A stretch of DNA of 64,000 bases, from positions 1 to 64,000 of the forward strand of contig NW_026999323.1 in NCBI RefSeq assembly GCF_037126465.1, in the 5' to 3' direction. The notes under the pieces were generated by a model. That model worked only from the letters and a program-made list of their open reading frames with translations, made no database searches and was not told the origin of the DNA. Numbering within the stretch: position 1 is the stretch's first letter; every line of letters begins with the position of its first letter. This stretch comes from Ornithodoros turicata. Its lineage: Eukaryota; Arthropoda; Arachnida; Ixodida; Argasidae. The position numbers and the translations under genes were made by a program. Shown piece after piece: positions 1-10,589 of this stretch.

Positions 1-1238
1 GCATGTGGGTGATGAAACTCCACGAAATTCTAAAATTTTGTTAGCACCAATTCATGCGTCCCTACATCGACGACAATGTAGGCAGACGCGTTGCCTCGTG
101 CACGGCGTTTGATCACAATTGCTATAAAGTCTCAAATAATAGGATCTTTGGAAGAACGCTTTTAAATAAATTTAACATGAGCGATATTCCAGTACTGTCC
201 CATGAGGTGACAGCGGGTCGCCTCGGGAGTGGGACGAGTGCATGAGAAGCGAAATTTTGTCCTCAGACTGCGTCTTAGGTGAAATGTGTAAAAGAAAAGT
301 GAGATGCGATTTCCCACTCCTGATTGGCTTTACGATTTCAGAACTGAGTAACTAATCGAGCACTCGTTCTACGCGAAACCCTGCCGAGTAGGCTCACTTA
401 TCCAGTGATCACCTACTACTTTGACGCCGATTCTCTGATCCTCAGCCTCTTGTACAAGGACTACGAAGATCAGTTGTGTGCGATTGCCAACAACCATTTA
501 GACTTGTGTTCCTTTCGATCGGGATCATTAACCGCGGTAGGCTGGGCGCGTTTCAAAGTGAAAGCGATAGCATACCTATAGAGGAAGTAATATGCTCGTA
601 AGCCAAAATGTACTCCATCAAATTAGCTGGGGGATAACAAAGTGCAAGATTTAAAGGGGTCAAAAAGAACACTCTGCACAAACACCTCCTCTATTGTATG
701 TACCACAATACCATATTCAAGCACAATAGCATACCACACCAACAGGTGTCAATAGTGGGCACGAAACAGCGCATGTACACCATCAAAAATGTGAAAAGAA
801 GTCGGATGGCGTCCGACGACAGACGATACCTCCACAATGACGTCGACTCCTACCCGTAAGGAAGCTTAAATGGATGACGTATATAGCAGGATTTCACCAC
901 GTCTTCTTCCCTCCTCAGATAATGCAGAGTATGAGAAAGAGAAGCCTGGTTTGGGCTGCATCACTGGAAGAATGCGGTACATGGTTCTCTTCTTGCTCGT
1001 CTCGTGCATGCTGGTGCTGGACATCGGCAACTAGCATCAAGCCGGAGAAGGACAAGCGTATCTACGCTCACGAATGCCCTCCCAATATCCTGGCTAACAG
1101 ACAGTAGCATGTGGTACCTGTGCAGTCCGGTATTAACCTGGATAAGAACACTACTCTATCGCTGCGCACGTGCCTTCAATTGCTGGACGTGAGCGACCGC
1201 TACTAAGGTATCGAGTGCACGTGGAGTTGTTAACTTAC
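1..1238. other. no recognisable feature
   Basis: I see no gene, known repeat or strong inverted repeat here. The short open frames (for example 54-245 and 874-1107 on the plus strand) have no recognisable motif and are probably chance. If the candidate exon at 1239-1396 is real, this stretch would be downstream intron on the minus strand. Confidence 0.4.
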
Positions 1239-1396
1239 AGAGGGCGAAATCTTTCTTAGCCACAGTCCAGGAGACGTCTCCATGATCCGTCACTTCTGGG
1301 GAACCATGCCCAGCATCAAAGAAATCAATGTCTCCAATACTGTCATGATTTTTCTTAAACATATACTCAATAAACTTTGACACGTATTCCTCTTGT
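1239..1396 (-). CDS. candidate exon, possibly M20-family peptidase/amidohydrolase
   Basis: Reading the minus strand, an open segment of about 52 codons is bounded by a plausible acceptor (TATCTTAG, just before 1396) and a plausible donor (GTAAGT, just after 1239). Its translation contains the pattern TDHGDVSW followed nine residues later by FAL. This resembles the conserved segment of M20 peptidases and amidohydrolases (PM20D2-like), in which S-T-D-x-G-x-V-S precedes VP-x-x-H. The metal-region histidine and proline usual there are not obvious (TVAKKDF in their place), so it may be a divergent copy or a pseudoexon. No neighbouring exon was found in the window. The splice sites and residues are seen; the family call is inference. 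It could equally be a chance frame of unknown origin. Confidence 0.3.
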
Positions 1397-2689
1397 CTAA
1401 GATAGAGTCGCAGCGGCGCCGCTAGGGTGGAAAATCAGCTGGGTTAGAAGGAGCGAATCAGGGCGAAGTGGATGAACCAATCGGTGATCAATAGGTTTGG
1501 AACGGACGAATCAACGTCTAAATGGTGGAGCTAAAAGGGGGCCTGTCAGTCAAAGTGGTATCATCAATGAGAGCTTGAACCAATCAGTGTGGAGGGGTGG
1601 GGCCAGAAAGGGGCCTGTCAATCAAAGTGGTGCCACCAATCTGGTGGCCTAGAACTGGCTTGTGTTGGTTGAGAATTGGCTACTGTTGGATCAGAACTGA
1701 CCACCATTGGATTCCAAAAATGACGTTCTTAGCACGGCCCCCGTCATACTACTAATGTTATGAGAAATCGCTGTGGCTGTATGACAAAACGCTCGGTTTT
1801 CTATTCGGCTGTGCAAAACAAGTTAAAATAATATAAGGCCAACAATTGAGTTTTGACATACTCAGAGGTGTATGCATTGTCCCGGTAAGCGTCCCGATTT
1901 TAGTAACATTCTTGTACCGCTAATCCCCAGCTCTACACATGACCACTCACTTCACAGATCACAAGGCAGTAATCACAAGGCAGTAGTCGTCACTCTGGAA
2001 TAGACGTGCCTGTGTGCCAATGGCAGCCTGAGTGGCGGCGGCGTTGGCGGCGCGAATATGCAAATGCTAGAGCACGCTCCCGATGCCATACGGTCATAAC
2101 AATGCACTGAGCGAATGTTATTTAACGCGGTATGTACGCAGCAATCGCCTGGTTATTTGGGGAAGCCATCAAGCCCATAAGCAAGTGCACTTTACTATTG
2201 AGCAAAAATAGGACTGTTGAACTTTTGTTTTCAGGACACAACATCCATCTACACTCGGCTCATTTGACGGACTGCCAAAAGAACGGAACCGTACAACCGG
2301 ATTAAGCGCATAGGCGCGCCGGGTTAACGCCAGTGGTAACGCCGGCGCGAGGGTAATCAGTGGCGACGGCGGCGCACAGGTCTAGTCTATAGTAGCTCTG
2401 TATACTTCAGCAAGTGAAGTGTCAACATCAAGAAACGAGTGCTACCACTGAAACTCGTGTTAAACGATCGTAACCGTTATGTAGTGTTTTTGTATGCTGT
2501 CAAGTCTCAACCAGATTGGAACAAGATTCGTGGGAAGTTCATTTGCACGGCGACATTAACAATAGCTAGGAAATTTGCTGTTATGGTCACTGATAGCACG
2601 TTGTGCTCATAGATCGGCGAATTCGTTCGTGATGGCCTAAACAGTCCTCATTCACCATCACTTCATAGAGAATGATGCGATATTGAATG
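1397..2689. other. no recognisable feature
   Basis: No coding region or repeat that I recognise. Base composition varies, with GC-rich patches near 2030-2060 and 2310-2370, but no clear terminal repeats or hairpins stand out. Confidence 0.4.
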
Positions 2690-2935
2690 GAGGGCATGAT
2701 GTGATGTGATGTTGAATTCAAAGTTGAATGAACGCATATGACGTGATATGATGGTGAAGTTGAAGTTCAGTGAAGAGCTATGATGTGATGTGACGTTGAG
2801 GTTGAAATTCGATGAGTTGAATTTGAAGTCAGTGTGATGGGTTTTGAAGTGGAGGTCTGAGTGCTAGGTTTGAAGTTGAAGTCATTGTTATGGTTCTGAA
2901 GATAAGTTTCGAAGTTCTCATAACAATCTTTGAGG
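2690..2935. repeat. degenerate low-complexity repeat of GATGTGATGTTGAA type
   Basis: The plus strand is dominated by irregular reiterations of GATGTGATG, GTTGAA and GAAGTTGAAGT over about 250 bases. The units are too diverged to give one exact period. This is simple-sequence expansion rather than a gene; the minus-strand open frame through it (2767-3129) is rich in S, T and H because of the repeat. Confidence 0.6.
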
Positions 2936-3510
2936 CTGACAGTGTTTAGAAGATGGCTCACGTTCACGTACGTGACTTGGCTGTTACATATGTGAACGCG
3001 TGTGGACTGAAGGGTGTATTGGAGTGCACTGAACGAACATAAACGCTTCGCGGTTCGTGTCTGGAATGGCGCCTGACACTGCTGATTTTTGGGCGACCCT
3101 CTCGACCCCGTGTGTGTCTCGGTGGACACATAGAAGGAAAGTACTCAATTGCGTGGAATGGAGCGGAGGGCAATGTCGTGTAGCTGAAGACAACTGTACA
3201 GATGTTGCAAATGCACACGGTAGATGGAAAGGGGTTTGCGGTCTTTCTTTCGACCTTGTGCAGTTAGTTGCTCGTCTACGCAGGAGTAATCATTGGTATT
3301 ATCACAGCTGGGAGTGGGGTATCGTAGCGCGTTCGATATGTTTTCGATATTGGGAACAATGCGAACGTTTCCCGGCTCCCCAATGTGCACACATGATTAT
3401 GAGCATCAGACTGGATCTCAGCGGCCAAGGCTTTGGAATGCCGATGCCCATTTAACAGGCAATATTAGTGCTGTCACTCTGAAAATAGACATACCACGAA
3501 ACACACACGC
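2936..3510. other. no recognisable feature
   Basis: No recognised element. A 132-codon plus-strand frame (3057-3455) is overlapped by several minus-strand frames of similar length and lacks any familiar motif, so I do not call it a gene. Confidence 0.35.
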
Positions 3511-3619
3511 AAACAAAAACAAAAACTTTATTTTGAGATGATCAGTGGGGAGGTTCATTGCCAGAGGCGATACTCTACCCCATTGCTGGTGGGTGTGGGG
3601 AATGAAATAATCAGCCCCT

Positions 3620-4500
3620 TCACAATAACGATCGAAGTTCGATTGTGTCCAGGAAGGTCAAAAGAGCTTTGAGCGCATATCGTGGCTGAGCTGGATTGGG
3701 CCAGGGACGAAGCAATTTGGATAGGGAGAAGGAAGCGAGAGTCCAGCTGACTAAGGGACTCGAAGAGTGCGGTTCGGGAAAGTTGGTAGTGGGGGAATGA
3801 AGAAGAATGTGTTCCGGAGCCGAAAGAACACCACAGTGACAGCAGGTGGGAGAGTCAATTTGTCTCAAGCGGTAACTCCACTGAGTAGTAATAAAGGCCA
3901 CATCGAGTCGCATTCGGTGGATTAATGCAGCATTTTGACGAGAGGTGTCTCGTGGCATGACCAAAACGAGCGTGGGATCAACTCCGCTTAACATAGTTGG
4001 GGGGGGGGGGGGAGAATGTCGGTTGTCCATTGGCGGGGAGCCAGGGGTGTCACCAGGCGTCGCAGAATGGAACGGCGGTCTCCTCTCAGCAGAACCATAC
4101 TGGTCCGTGTCCGATACGAGAGTGCTGCTTCTGCGGCGCTGTCGGCCTGCTCATTCCCCACGACACCACAGTGGGCTGGAACCCACGGCAGAACTAGCCT
4201 ATGGCCTGCTGCGTAGACAGTGTGGTAAGCCATTAACACATCTGTAACGAGGGTTACGGATGGGCCTCGTATGCTGGAATTTTCAGTAGCTTGAAGTGCA
4301 GTTTTGAAGTCTGTGAAGACTGCCCATTCCCGCGGGGTAAAATCAGCGATGTGATGTAGAAAGAAAATGATGGCATAGAGTTCCGTAGCTGTTGAGGAGG
4401 TTGGATGTGAAAGGCGTCGTCATTGCACTACGCCTTCGGATGGTATGTCGAATGCTGAGGCGGACTTGTTTTGGGATGCACCATTTGTATATTCTGTCGT
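3620..4500 (-). pseudogene. RNase H remnant and C-terminal region of the I-like element
   Basis: The minus-strand frame 3988-4239 carries WVPAHCGVVGNEQADSAAEA, the C-terminal signature of a ribonuclease H, with the conserved histidine and aspartate visible. The overlapping next frame (3620-4030) holds a block beginning ALIHRMRLDVAF and a cysteine/histidine pattern (CCHCG, then PEHILLH) that is usual at the C-terminus of RNase H-bearing non-LTR elements. The frame change falls near a 14-G run at 3999-4012, a likely site of slippage. The 5' half of the RNase H (about 4240-4500) is only weakly readable. Confidence 0.65.
3999..4012 (+). repeat. 14-base G homopolymer
   Basis: An uninterrupted run of 14 G on the plus strand (C on the coding strand of the I-like element). 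It coincides with the frame change between the RNase H and C-terminal segments. Confidence 0.9.
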
Positions 4501-4689
4501 AGATGTAGCAAACTTCTCGTCTACCAGAACATAAAAATTGGCTCGAACGACTTGAGGGGGAACCTGATCTCTTCTTTCCAGAAGGATCGGAAGGCTTACG
4601 AAGGTCGGTGGTACCGGCAGAGACCAGGGGGCGTCCGGCGGTGTAATGTCCTTAGCTATGAAGCCAGTGAGAGTCTAGCGTGTCCTCTG

Positions 4690-6206
4690 CGCTACTCGAT
4701 AGAAGTCGCTTTCAGGGCGGCGTCGAATTTTCCTGAGGAGCGGGTGACGGAGAATGTGAGCACGCAAACGTAGGAAGTGTCGAGCCGTTTCACATTAACG
4801 TCGAACCTCAACCTTGAGTTCACCAGCTTCAGCCAGGACTCGCCGTGTTTCAGCCACTCTTGGAACTCGAAGGCAGCAACGAAGGCTTCGAGCAAACAAG
4901 GACCGAAGGGTTTGTAATATTGTTGTCGATATCCTGTGCAGGATAGGAAGGCTGTAAAGCGCAGTCGCCTTCACCAACGCCGCGTGAACTGCGAGCAGGG
5001 AGCGCTGATCACAGCCCCATCTTGAGCCAGAAAGATGTTGAATTGCGGGGAGCCATCGCTGCACTTAGGTTTCAAGGTGCTTAATGTGGCGAGCCCAGCG
5101 CAAGTCCAAGTTCGATTACCACGCCAAGGCAGCGGCGGAAGTGTACCGGCTCAAGCTGCTTGGCACCAACCCAAAGAGGGAAATTGGTCATAGCTTAGCG
5201 TGTGAAAGCGAGCTCGACGCAGTTTTCGTGTGAAAGGTCCATCCCAAGGTGCGTGAGGCACGTATGTACATTACTTAAAGCGAGCGGCAGGCGCTGCTGA
5301 ATGTCTGGTCGTGATTTTCCTACTGTCCCAAGGGCGAAGTCATCTGCATACACAGAAAACGACACTTTGCGAGGAATTACCGATTGTACGCCGGTCATCA
5401 CCGCCTTAAAGAGAGTCGGACTCAGAATACTTCCTTGGGGGACTCGTTGGTGAACAGAATGCTGAGGGCTTTGGCCTTGGGACGTACAAACAGCGACAGT
5501 TCGCCCCGTAAGGAAGCCTTGGAGCCAGATGAAAAGTCGACGGGGCACCCCAAACGAGCGCAAGCTGTGCAGCACACAAATGTGCGAGACGGTATCATAT
5601 CCGTGCTTGATGTCGTGGAAAACCGATAGGACGATCCGCCGATGGGCAAAAGCATGTTGCACTGTAGGGACCAGGTCGAGAACTGGATCCATGGAGCTTC
5701 GGTGGCGCCGAAATGCAGCCATTTCTTGAGGGAACGAACCTTGTTTTTCGAGCCACCACTCGAGGCGATGCAAAACCATTCTCTCCATCAGTTTTCCCAT
5801 ACAGGTTGTCAGGCTCATGGGGCGAAGGGAGGATAGGGCCACTTGGGGTCTTGCCTCGTTTCAAGATGGGAACAACCAATGCCCCCTTCCAGGAAGGCGG
5901 TTAAGATCCTTGTTGCCAAGACGTATTATACACATGAAGGAGAGCTTGGCGTGACCGCCCATCAAGGTTTCGCAGTGTGGCATAGGTGATTTTATCGGGT
6001 CTCGGGGACTAGCCGGCGTTCACAAGCTTCAACGCTCCCTTTAGCTCGATTAGTGTGAAGTCGTGGTTCATAACTTCCGGTGGACGGGACCAGTCTTGGT
6101 GAAGCTCAGCCGTCAAACTGTGGACAAAACTGCGGTGTAGCGGTGTTGTCGAGGCACAGAAGTCCGTCGCTAGCGTGTTTTCGTCCACATCCTCAACGGT
6201 AGCCAA
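4690..6206 (-). pseudogene. reverse transcriptase domain of the I-like element
   Basis: The best frame is 5195-5842 (215 codons), and matching sequence continues upstream to 6206 in other frames. Visible RT blocks are LRPMSLTTCMGKLMERM (finger region), VFHDIKHGYDTV (motif A, aspartate kept), VPQGSILSP (motif B, preceded by R where G is usual) and VYADDFALG (motif C, the catalytic YADD intact). At least two frame changes separate the N-terminal block (6009-6206) from the core, and downstream the thumb region (about 4795-5064) is again in another frame. The enzyme would copy element RNA at a nicked chromosomal target; here it cannot be made as one protein. Confidence 0.75.
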
Positions 6207-6596
6207 GGCCGCGAGAGGATTCTTTTGAGGAGGCGCCTCCTTCAGAGATCGGATTGTCTGCCAGATCTTCGTGGCCGCGTTAAACGGTAAAAGGTGGTGG
6301 CAAAACTTACGTCAAAGCTTCCTGTCCTCTTTCTTAAGCTCGGTACTCCACAATGTCAGTAAGTTGCCCTGTCCGACGAGCCGTTCTTTCTGCTCGGCGA
6401 CGTAATGCCCTAAGTTGGTTAGTTCCTGGAGGTGGTTAATTGCTGCGCTCATCTTCCTCCAGTGCCGCCCCCTTCCGGCATACTCAACATCCTCCCGCGG
6501 CCGCGTTGGAAGAGTCTGGTTCCAGCAGGTAAAAGCGTTAGCGACGGCGTCGGAGCTGTCTACCATTCGGGAGGAGTACTCTGAAACAGTGCTCGA

Positions 6597-7860
6597 CACC
6601 TCTCTTCCTGGGAAGGAACCAACTATGCGTCCGACTTTCCAAACCAGAGGTGTCAGCGTATTGTCCTCCACTATCGTGACGTCGCCGATGCGTATGCGCG
6701 GCTGTGCTCTCGGTTCACTGTGGTGTGCAGAACGCAGAAGCTATTCCTTCTTCCAACGAGTCCATAACTGCAGAAGAAGAGCCTGTCTGTGCCGAACACG
6801 GCGACGAAGACCTGCGGGGGTGGAACTGAGCGCGCCTTCCGATGAAGAAGTGGGAAGGAGTCAGAGCCTCGCAGTCCTCTGTGCCGTCGGCATGCTGGGT
6901 AAGAGGACGGCAATTGACGGCAACCTCAACTTCGAGTAGCACAGTGAGAAGCCCCTCATAGCAGAGACTACTGCGCCCTACACAACGTTTCAGTGCGTCC
7001 TTGATTGTACGAATGAGCCGTTCCCAAAAAGACCCACCAGGGCGCTCCTTCAGCGATAGGCTTCCACTGGATGCGGAGGGAACTGGTGTGGTCTTGGACA
7101 GAATTGTCGAAGAGCGCGCGCAGTACTTTGGAGCAGTAACGGAATGTCTTGGCGTTGTCCGAATAGATGGTGGACGGCACACCCCGTCGCGAAGCGAAGC
7201 GGCGAAAGGCAAGGAGGAATGTTTCTGCCATCATATCAAACGTTAATTCGAGGTGGATCGCTCTCGTCACTGCACACGAGAACACAACTATGTACACGTT
7301 TCTGTCAGCGTTTTGTGAAGCGGGGCAGTTCAGTGGTCCACAAAGATCAATCTCAACGACGTCAAACGACATGGTTTCGCTTATCCGGACTCTCGGTAAC
7401 GGTGCGGGAGGGGCAGTCTCCGGACGCAAGTGTCTACGACGGCACGGCAAGCACGCGTTCAATATCCGCCTCACTGTCCGACCTCCTTACAGTGTCCAGA
7501 ACCTGGAGCGGAGCTTTATTAAGGTTGGCTTGACTCCTCCATGAAGAATACGGACATGCGTTGCGTCTACCATGAGTTCAGTGAACCGATCATTGCACGG
7601 TATCATAGGATGCTTCAACTCCTCCGATGCACCAAGGGGCTGCAGGCGAACACCCACACGAAGCAAACCTTCCTGGTCAAGGAACAGCTCTAAAGTGAGA
7701 ATAATGGAGGTAGACTCGACCGATTGTTGGGCATCTAACGTAGCGGTTTCTGAAGGAAAGGCGAAGCGTTGAACAAACCCTATCAGTACAACTCTGCCTC
7801 ACAGTATTTCGAGGCTGTTAGCGGTCCGGAGGAGGACGTGGCATGGAATGACGCATTACG
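6597..7860 (-). pseudogene. BEL/Pao integrase remnant
   Basis: The minus strand encodes the integrase part of a BEL/Pao polyprotein in at least three frames. From the N-terminal side (about 7780 downward) there is a segment with VRILHGGVKPTL (the zinc-binding histidines), then LNACLPCRR (zinc-binding cysteines), VVEIDLCGPL (first catalytic aspartate), TIYSDNAKTF (second aspartate) and GGSFWERLIRTIKDALKR (catalytic glutamate region). It ends with LVWKVGRIVGSFPGR near 6600, just short of the normal C-terminus, where the I-like element begins. Gag, protease and RT are not seen upstream, so this is an isolated 3' fragment. It is a different, more diverged copy than the two other BEL elements in the window. 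Confidence 0.75.
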
Positions 7861-8929
7861 AACAAGCATGGTCACACTATAATCCGATATCATGCCCTTC
7901 ATTTTTGGAATGGTAGAAGCTATATTGTCACGAAGCAAAATGTGCCGGCGAGTCGTCCAATAAACAGCAAACGGTTTATTAGACTACTTGGTAGCAAAAG
8001 CACAAGAGTGATAGCTCTCTGAACACAACTAAGTCCAAAGAATGAATGCTCCAGCTTGGAGCGCACACGCATTTAAGCGTCGCGCCGAAAAGTCTAGAAA
8101 CAGCACGTGCGTTTGCCAGAGGGCAGGCGATGTGTCTGGAAGCTTCTTGCTTCTTCTTCAGCGCGCGCCGGGATGAGACGTACCGTTTTGTGCCTGTCCT
8201 GGAAGTTTCTCGAAGATGATTCGTGGCAATATCTTCGTCTACTTCCTGAAGTTCGCGTTGGATGACCTCGAGATTCGAATATACTTTGCCAGTTTGGCAG
8301 AAAGCATGCATCGGAATTCCAAGTTACGTGAGTCTTCACTTTCTGCTAATATTTCGTACAGCCTTATTTCGTACGGCCTTGTCACGTCTACAAATATGAA
8401 CTCTCTGCACCAACCTGACACCTGAACTCGTTCATGATGGCTCCCTCCAATGACAATAAGCATCATGTCACGCGAAATCATGTAATACTGAGTGACGAGC
8501 CATTGTGGGTTGCGATGTCGAAACTAATGCCTCACGCGTCATGCGTAAAAAATACCATGTCACACATGATGGTCATACAAAACTACAAGAACGCGCAATG
8601 TCCTATGCGCTCTGCTTAGCTCTCAACAACCGGCGCAACATTGTGCAACATACCTCCTGCCGTTCACACGCGTAGCGGAGTCCAAACGTGACATCCGTCC
8701 ATATACTCCTTCCTTGGTGCACCCTGCTTCCAACCGTGAGCAGACAGATTAAACCTTCCCCCAAGCAGCATGCCCTTCCTCCGCTTACGGTTTCTACGTC
8801 ACTACACGGTGTGGCGCGGAAGAAGCCGTCCTGTGCTCCGCAACCAGGTGGTTTCGAGCTAAGTGCTGGAATTGTTTGCGCATCAGCCGCCTCACTGGTC
8901 TGGCGAACCCATGGTCACCTGAAAATATC
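7861..8929. other. no gene; possible decayed LTR-like sequence
   Basis: No coding motif. At 7926 a TGTCACGAAG sequence and a nearby AATAAAC could be the edge of a decayed LTR, but I could not find a matching end or second copy, so this is only a suggestion. The frames at 8094-8339 and 8239-8481 show nothing familiar. Confidence 0.3.
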
Positions 8930-9100
8930 TTCACTGCAGCCCTGCGTCACTTTCCGTCTCTCACTGCCCCGTGCGACTGGACTCTGCCCATCAAACATCC
9001 CGTCGTCCACCGTATAGTCACACACTGCCAACCCGTTTTCGCCAAAGTACGCCGGTGCTCGCGTGGTTCGAGATGCCAGAATGCCTACTCTCCCATCTTG
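8930..9100 (+). pseudogene. short Ty3/gypsy pol fragment
   Basis: One plus-strand frame (within 8876-9121) reads CDWTLPIKHPVVHRIVTHCQ followed by PVFAKVRR. This matches the linker between protease and reverse transcriptase of gypsy polyproteins, where H-x-I-x-T-x-G-x-P-V-x-x-x-x-R-R is typical. The motif stops there, and the RT core that should follow is missing. It is a short orphan fragment, probably left by deletion; homology at this length is suggestive rather than certain. Confidence 0.45.
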
Positions 9101-9184
9101 GCCGTGCATGGTCAAAGCTGAACCCGAGCATGCGTTCGCTGTCGGCGCGCAATAGAAATAAATTTGCTGGTCGAAAAATTACAG

Positions 9185-9555
9185 TACGCGGTATAGCCGC
9201 ATCCGATCCGCTACCGATCTGCTGCTTTCACATCCGCGTCCGATCCGCATCCGACCTCGAACCACCCGCATCCGATCCGCACACCGCAGGAAGTGCGAAA
9301 TTTTCATCCGAATCCGCAAGTATCTTGCGGATAGAATAGCCTAAATGCAGGCTAGCAGGTGGATAAATTCCAGGATAAGCAAGCCTGAGCGATGGGCTAG
9401 ACACGTAAAGCCTTCGTGTTTTCGTAAAGCCACTTGAGCCTTCGTGTTTGTGTTTGTTTACGTGTCATCGCTCAGGCTTGCTTGTCATGGAATTTATCTT
9501 GGGGATATCCGCTGATATCCGCTTCCATCCGCGGATGGTGCATGGCTCTAATTGG
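9185..9555. repeat. ATCCG-rich interspersed element split by a hairpin insertion
   Basis: Both halves (9185-9333 and 9508-9555) are built of irregular repeats of ATCCGC and ATCCGAT, ending near GCATGGCTCTAATT. The composition resembles miniature hAT-type elements of arthropods, but I could not define the terminal repeats. The middle is a separate insertion (9334-9494) flanked by near-identical 13-bp direct repeats drawn from this element. Confidence 0.5.
9334..9494 (-). mobile_element. small hairpin insertion with 13-bp target duplication
   Basis: The insert is flanked by TATCTTGCGGATA (9321-9333) and TATCTTGGGGATA (9495-9507), 12 of 13 bases identical. Within it, a left arm (about 9362-9409) is the inverted copy of a right arm (about 9459-9494 and slightly into the repeat). 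One arm carries a 6-base addition GGCTAG, and the loop of about 47 nt contains two GCCTTCGTGTT motifs. The right arm lies flush with the target repeat, while a 28-nt tail lies outside the stem on the left. This layout matches the insertions at 24463-24719 and 59853-59998. It has no coding capacity. Confidence 0.55.
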
Positions 9556-9559
9556 AATC

Positions 9560-9850
9560 TGTTGCCGCCTGAAATAAAAAAAAAATATGTTCCTATTCAA
9601 CTTTTTGAAAACAATGAAGAAATGTAATAATAATTAACAGTTTCTGATCTTTGTGTTCCCTGTGAGGTACGGTGCACCATTTTTTTTTTTCCTTTGACTG
9701 TAATACTTTCGTGTTTTATGATCTGTGCCCTTATTGTAGCTAACGCACTTTTCAGGAAGGAGCCTTCGTACTGGTGTTTCCCTCTGGCTCCTGCATGTTT
9801 ATAATTCGCAGTTGTGATGTATCTTGGGTAGAATAAAATAAATGAAATGA
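9560..9850 (+). other. possible 3' end of a non-LTR retroelement
   Basis: The stretch ends in AATAAAATAAATGAAATGAAA-like sequence and contains no open frame. The A-rich terminal pattern after a T-rich untranslated region is typical of non-LTR 3' tails, but no protein-coding part remains, so the assignment is weak. Confidence 0.3.
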
Positions 9851-10589
9851 AAGTCGGGTAATTTTTTTATATTTCGGGATCCGGGTAAAATTGCGTGGTA
9901 AAGAAGATTTCAAAAGCAGAAAATATGAAATTCAATACTGACCTCATCATCTGGTTGAGGACAAACAAGGGAATGAGTCTGAGAGAGTAAGGACAAGGAT
10001 AGTTTTAGGATGACATGTGGGAATTGACCTATCACAAAGTGAAACTGGTTTTCTGAAGGGTCTCTAGATATTGGTGCATGATAACAGCGCTGATATAGTC
10101 TCTAGTAGTCTGCAGAATGCTATGAAAGCACCCTGATTCACGATGTGAAACATTAAATGCAATGCGGAACTTGCCAATGATGATAAATTAGGGATTTACA
10201 TCGTGAAAAGACGACGAACACGAAAGTATTCTCTCCTGTTTTTTGCTTAATGTCTCACCATCCACTGTTCATGCATCTTTTTAAATTTATTTTCAGGCAC
10301 AGAACCTTATATCAGGCTAGTTGCACAAATTACATGACCTATGCCTCGAATATTTGTTATCACTCGACAGTCATTTGTTATCAGATTTTGTATGGGATGG
10401 GAGGTATATCCGTGAAAGAGAAGACACGAACGAAATGTTTGGCTTCCTTTTAAGATATGGGAACCAGAAAACGTAGTTGAATAAAGCACTAATTTGGGTC
10501 TGTTGGTCACACATGATAAAATCGGTAAAACCAGTGGTAAAACCACTAAGACGGCACAGGTGCGGAGTGGAGTGTTGATAAGTTTGGTG
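9851..10589. other. no recognisable feature
   Basis: AT-rich sequence with no motif or structured repeat that I recognise. Confidence 0.35.

Larger units (their letters stand above)
3512..6597 (-). mobile_element. I-like non-LTR retrotransposon, 5'-truncated, degenerate
   Basis: A minus-strand retrotransposon runs from a reverse transcriptase region (about 6200 down to 4700) through an RNase H remnant to a C-terminal segment. It ends in an AATAAAG-type signal and an A-rich tail at about 3512-3540. The apurinic endonuclease that should precede the RT is absent, so the copy is 5'-truncated, as is usual after target-primed reverse transcription. An RNase H downstream of the RT places it in the I/LOA/R1-type group rather than RTE or CR1; the exact clade is inference. 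At about 6597 its reading is replaced abruptly by the C-terminus of a BEL integrase on the same strand, so it either inserted into that element or the two were joined by deletion. Frameshifts and substitutions mark it as dead. Confidence 0.75.

Noticed and set aside
3057..3455. A 132-codon plus-strand open frame as a host gene
   Set aside because: Overlapping minus-strand frames are of similar quality and no motif or splice context supports it.
7926..8330. A solo LTR beginning TGTCACGAAG
   Set aside because: No matching CA-ended terminus, second copy or target duplication could be found, so it is only mentioned as a possibility.
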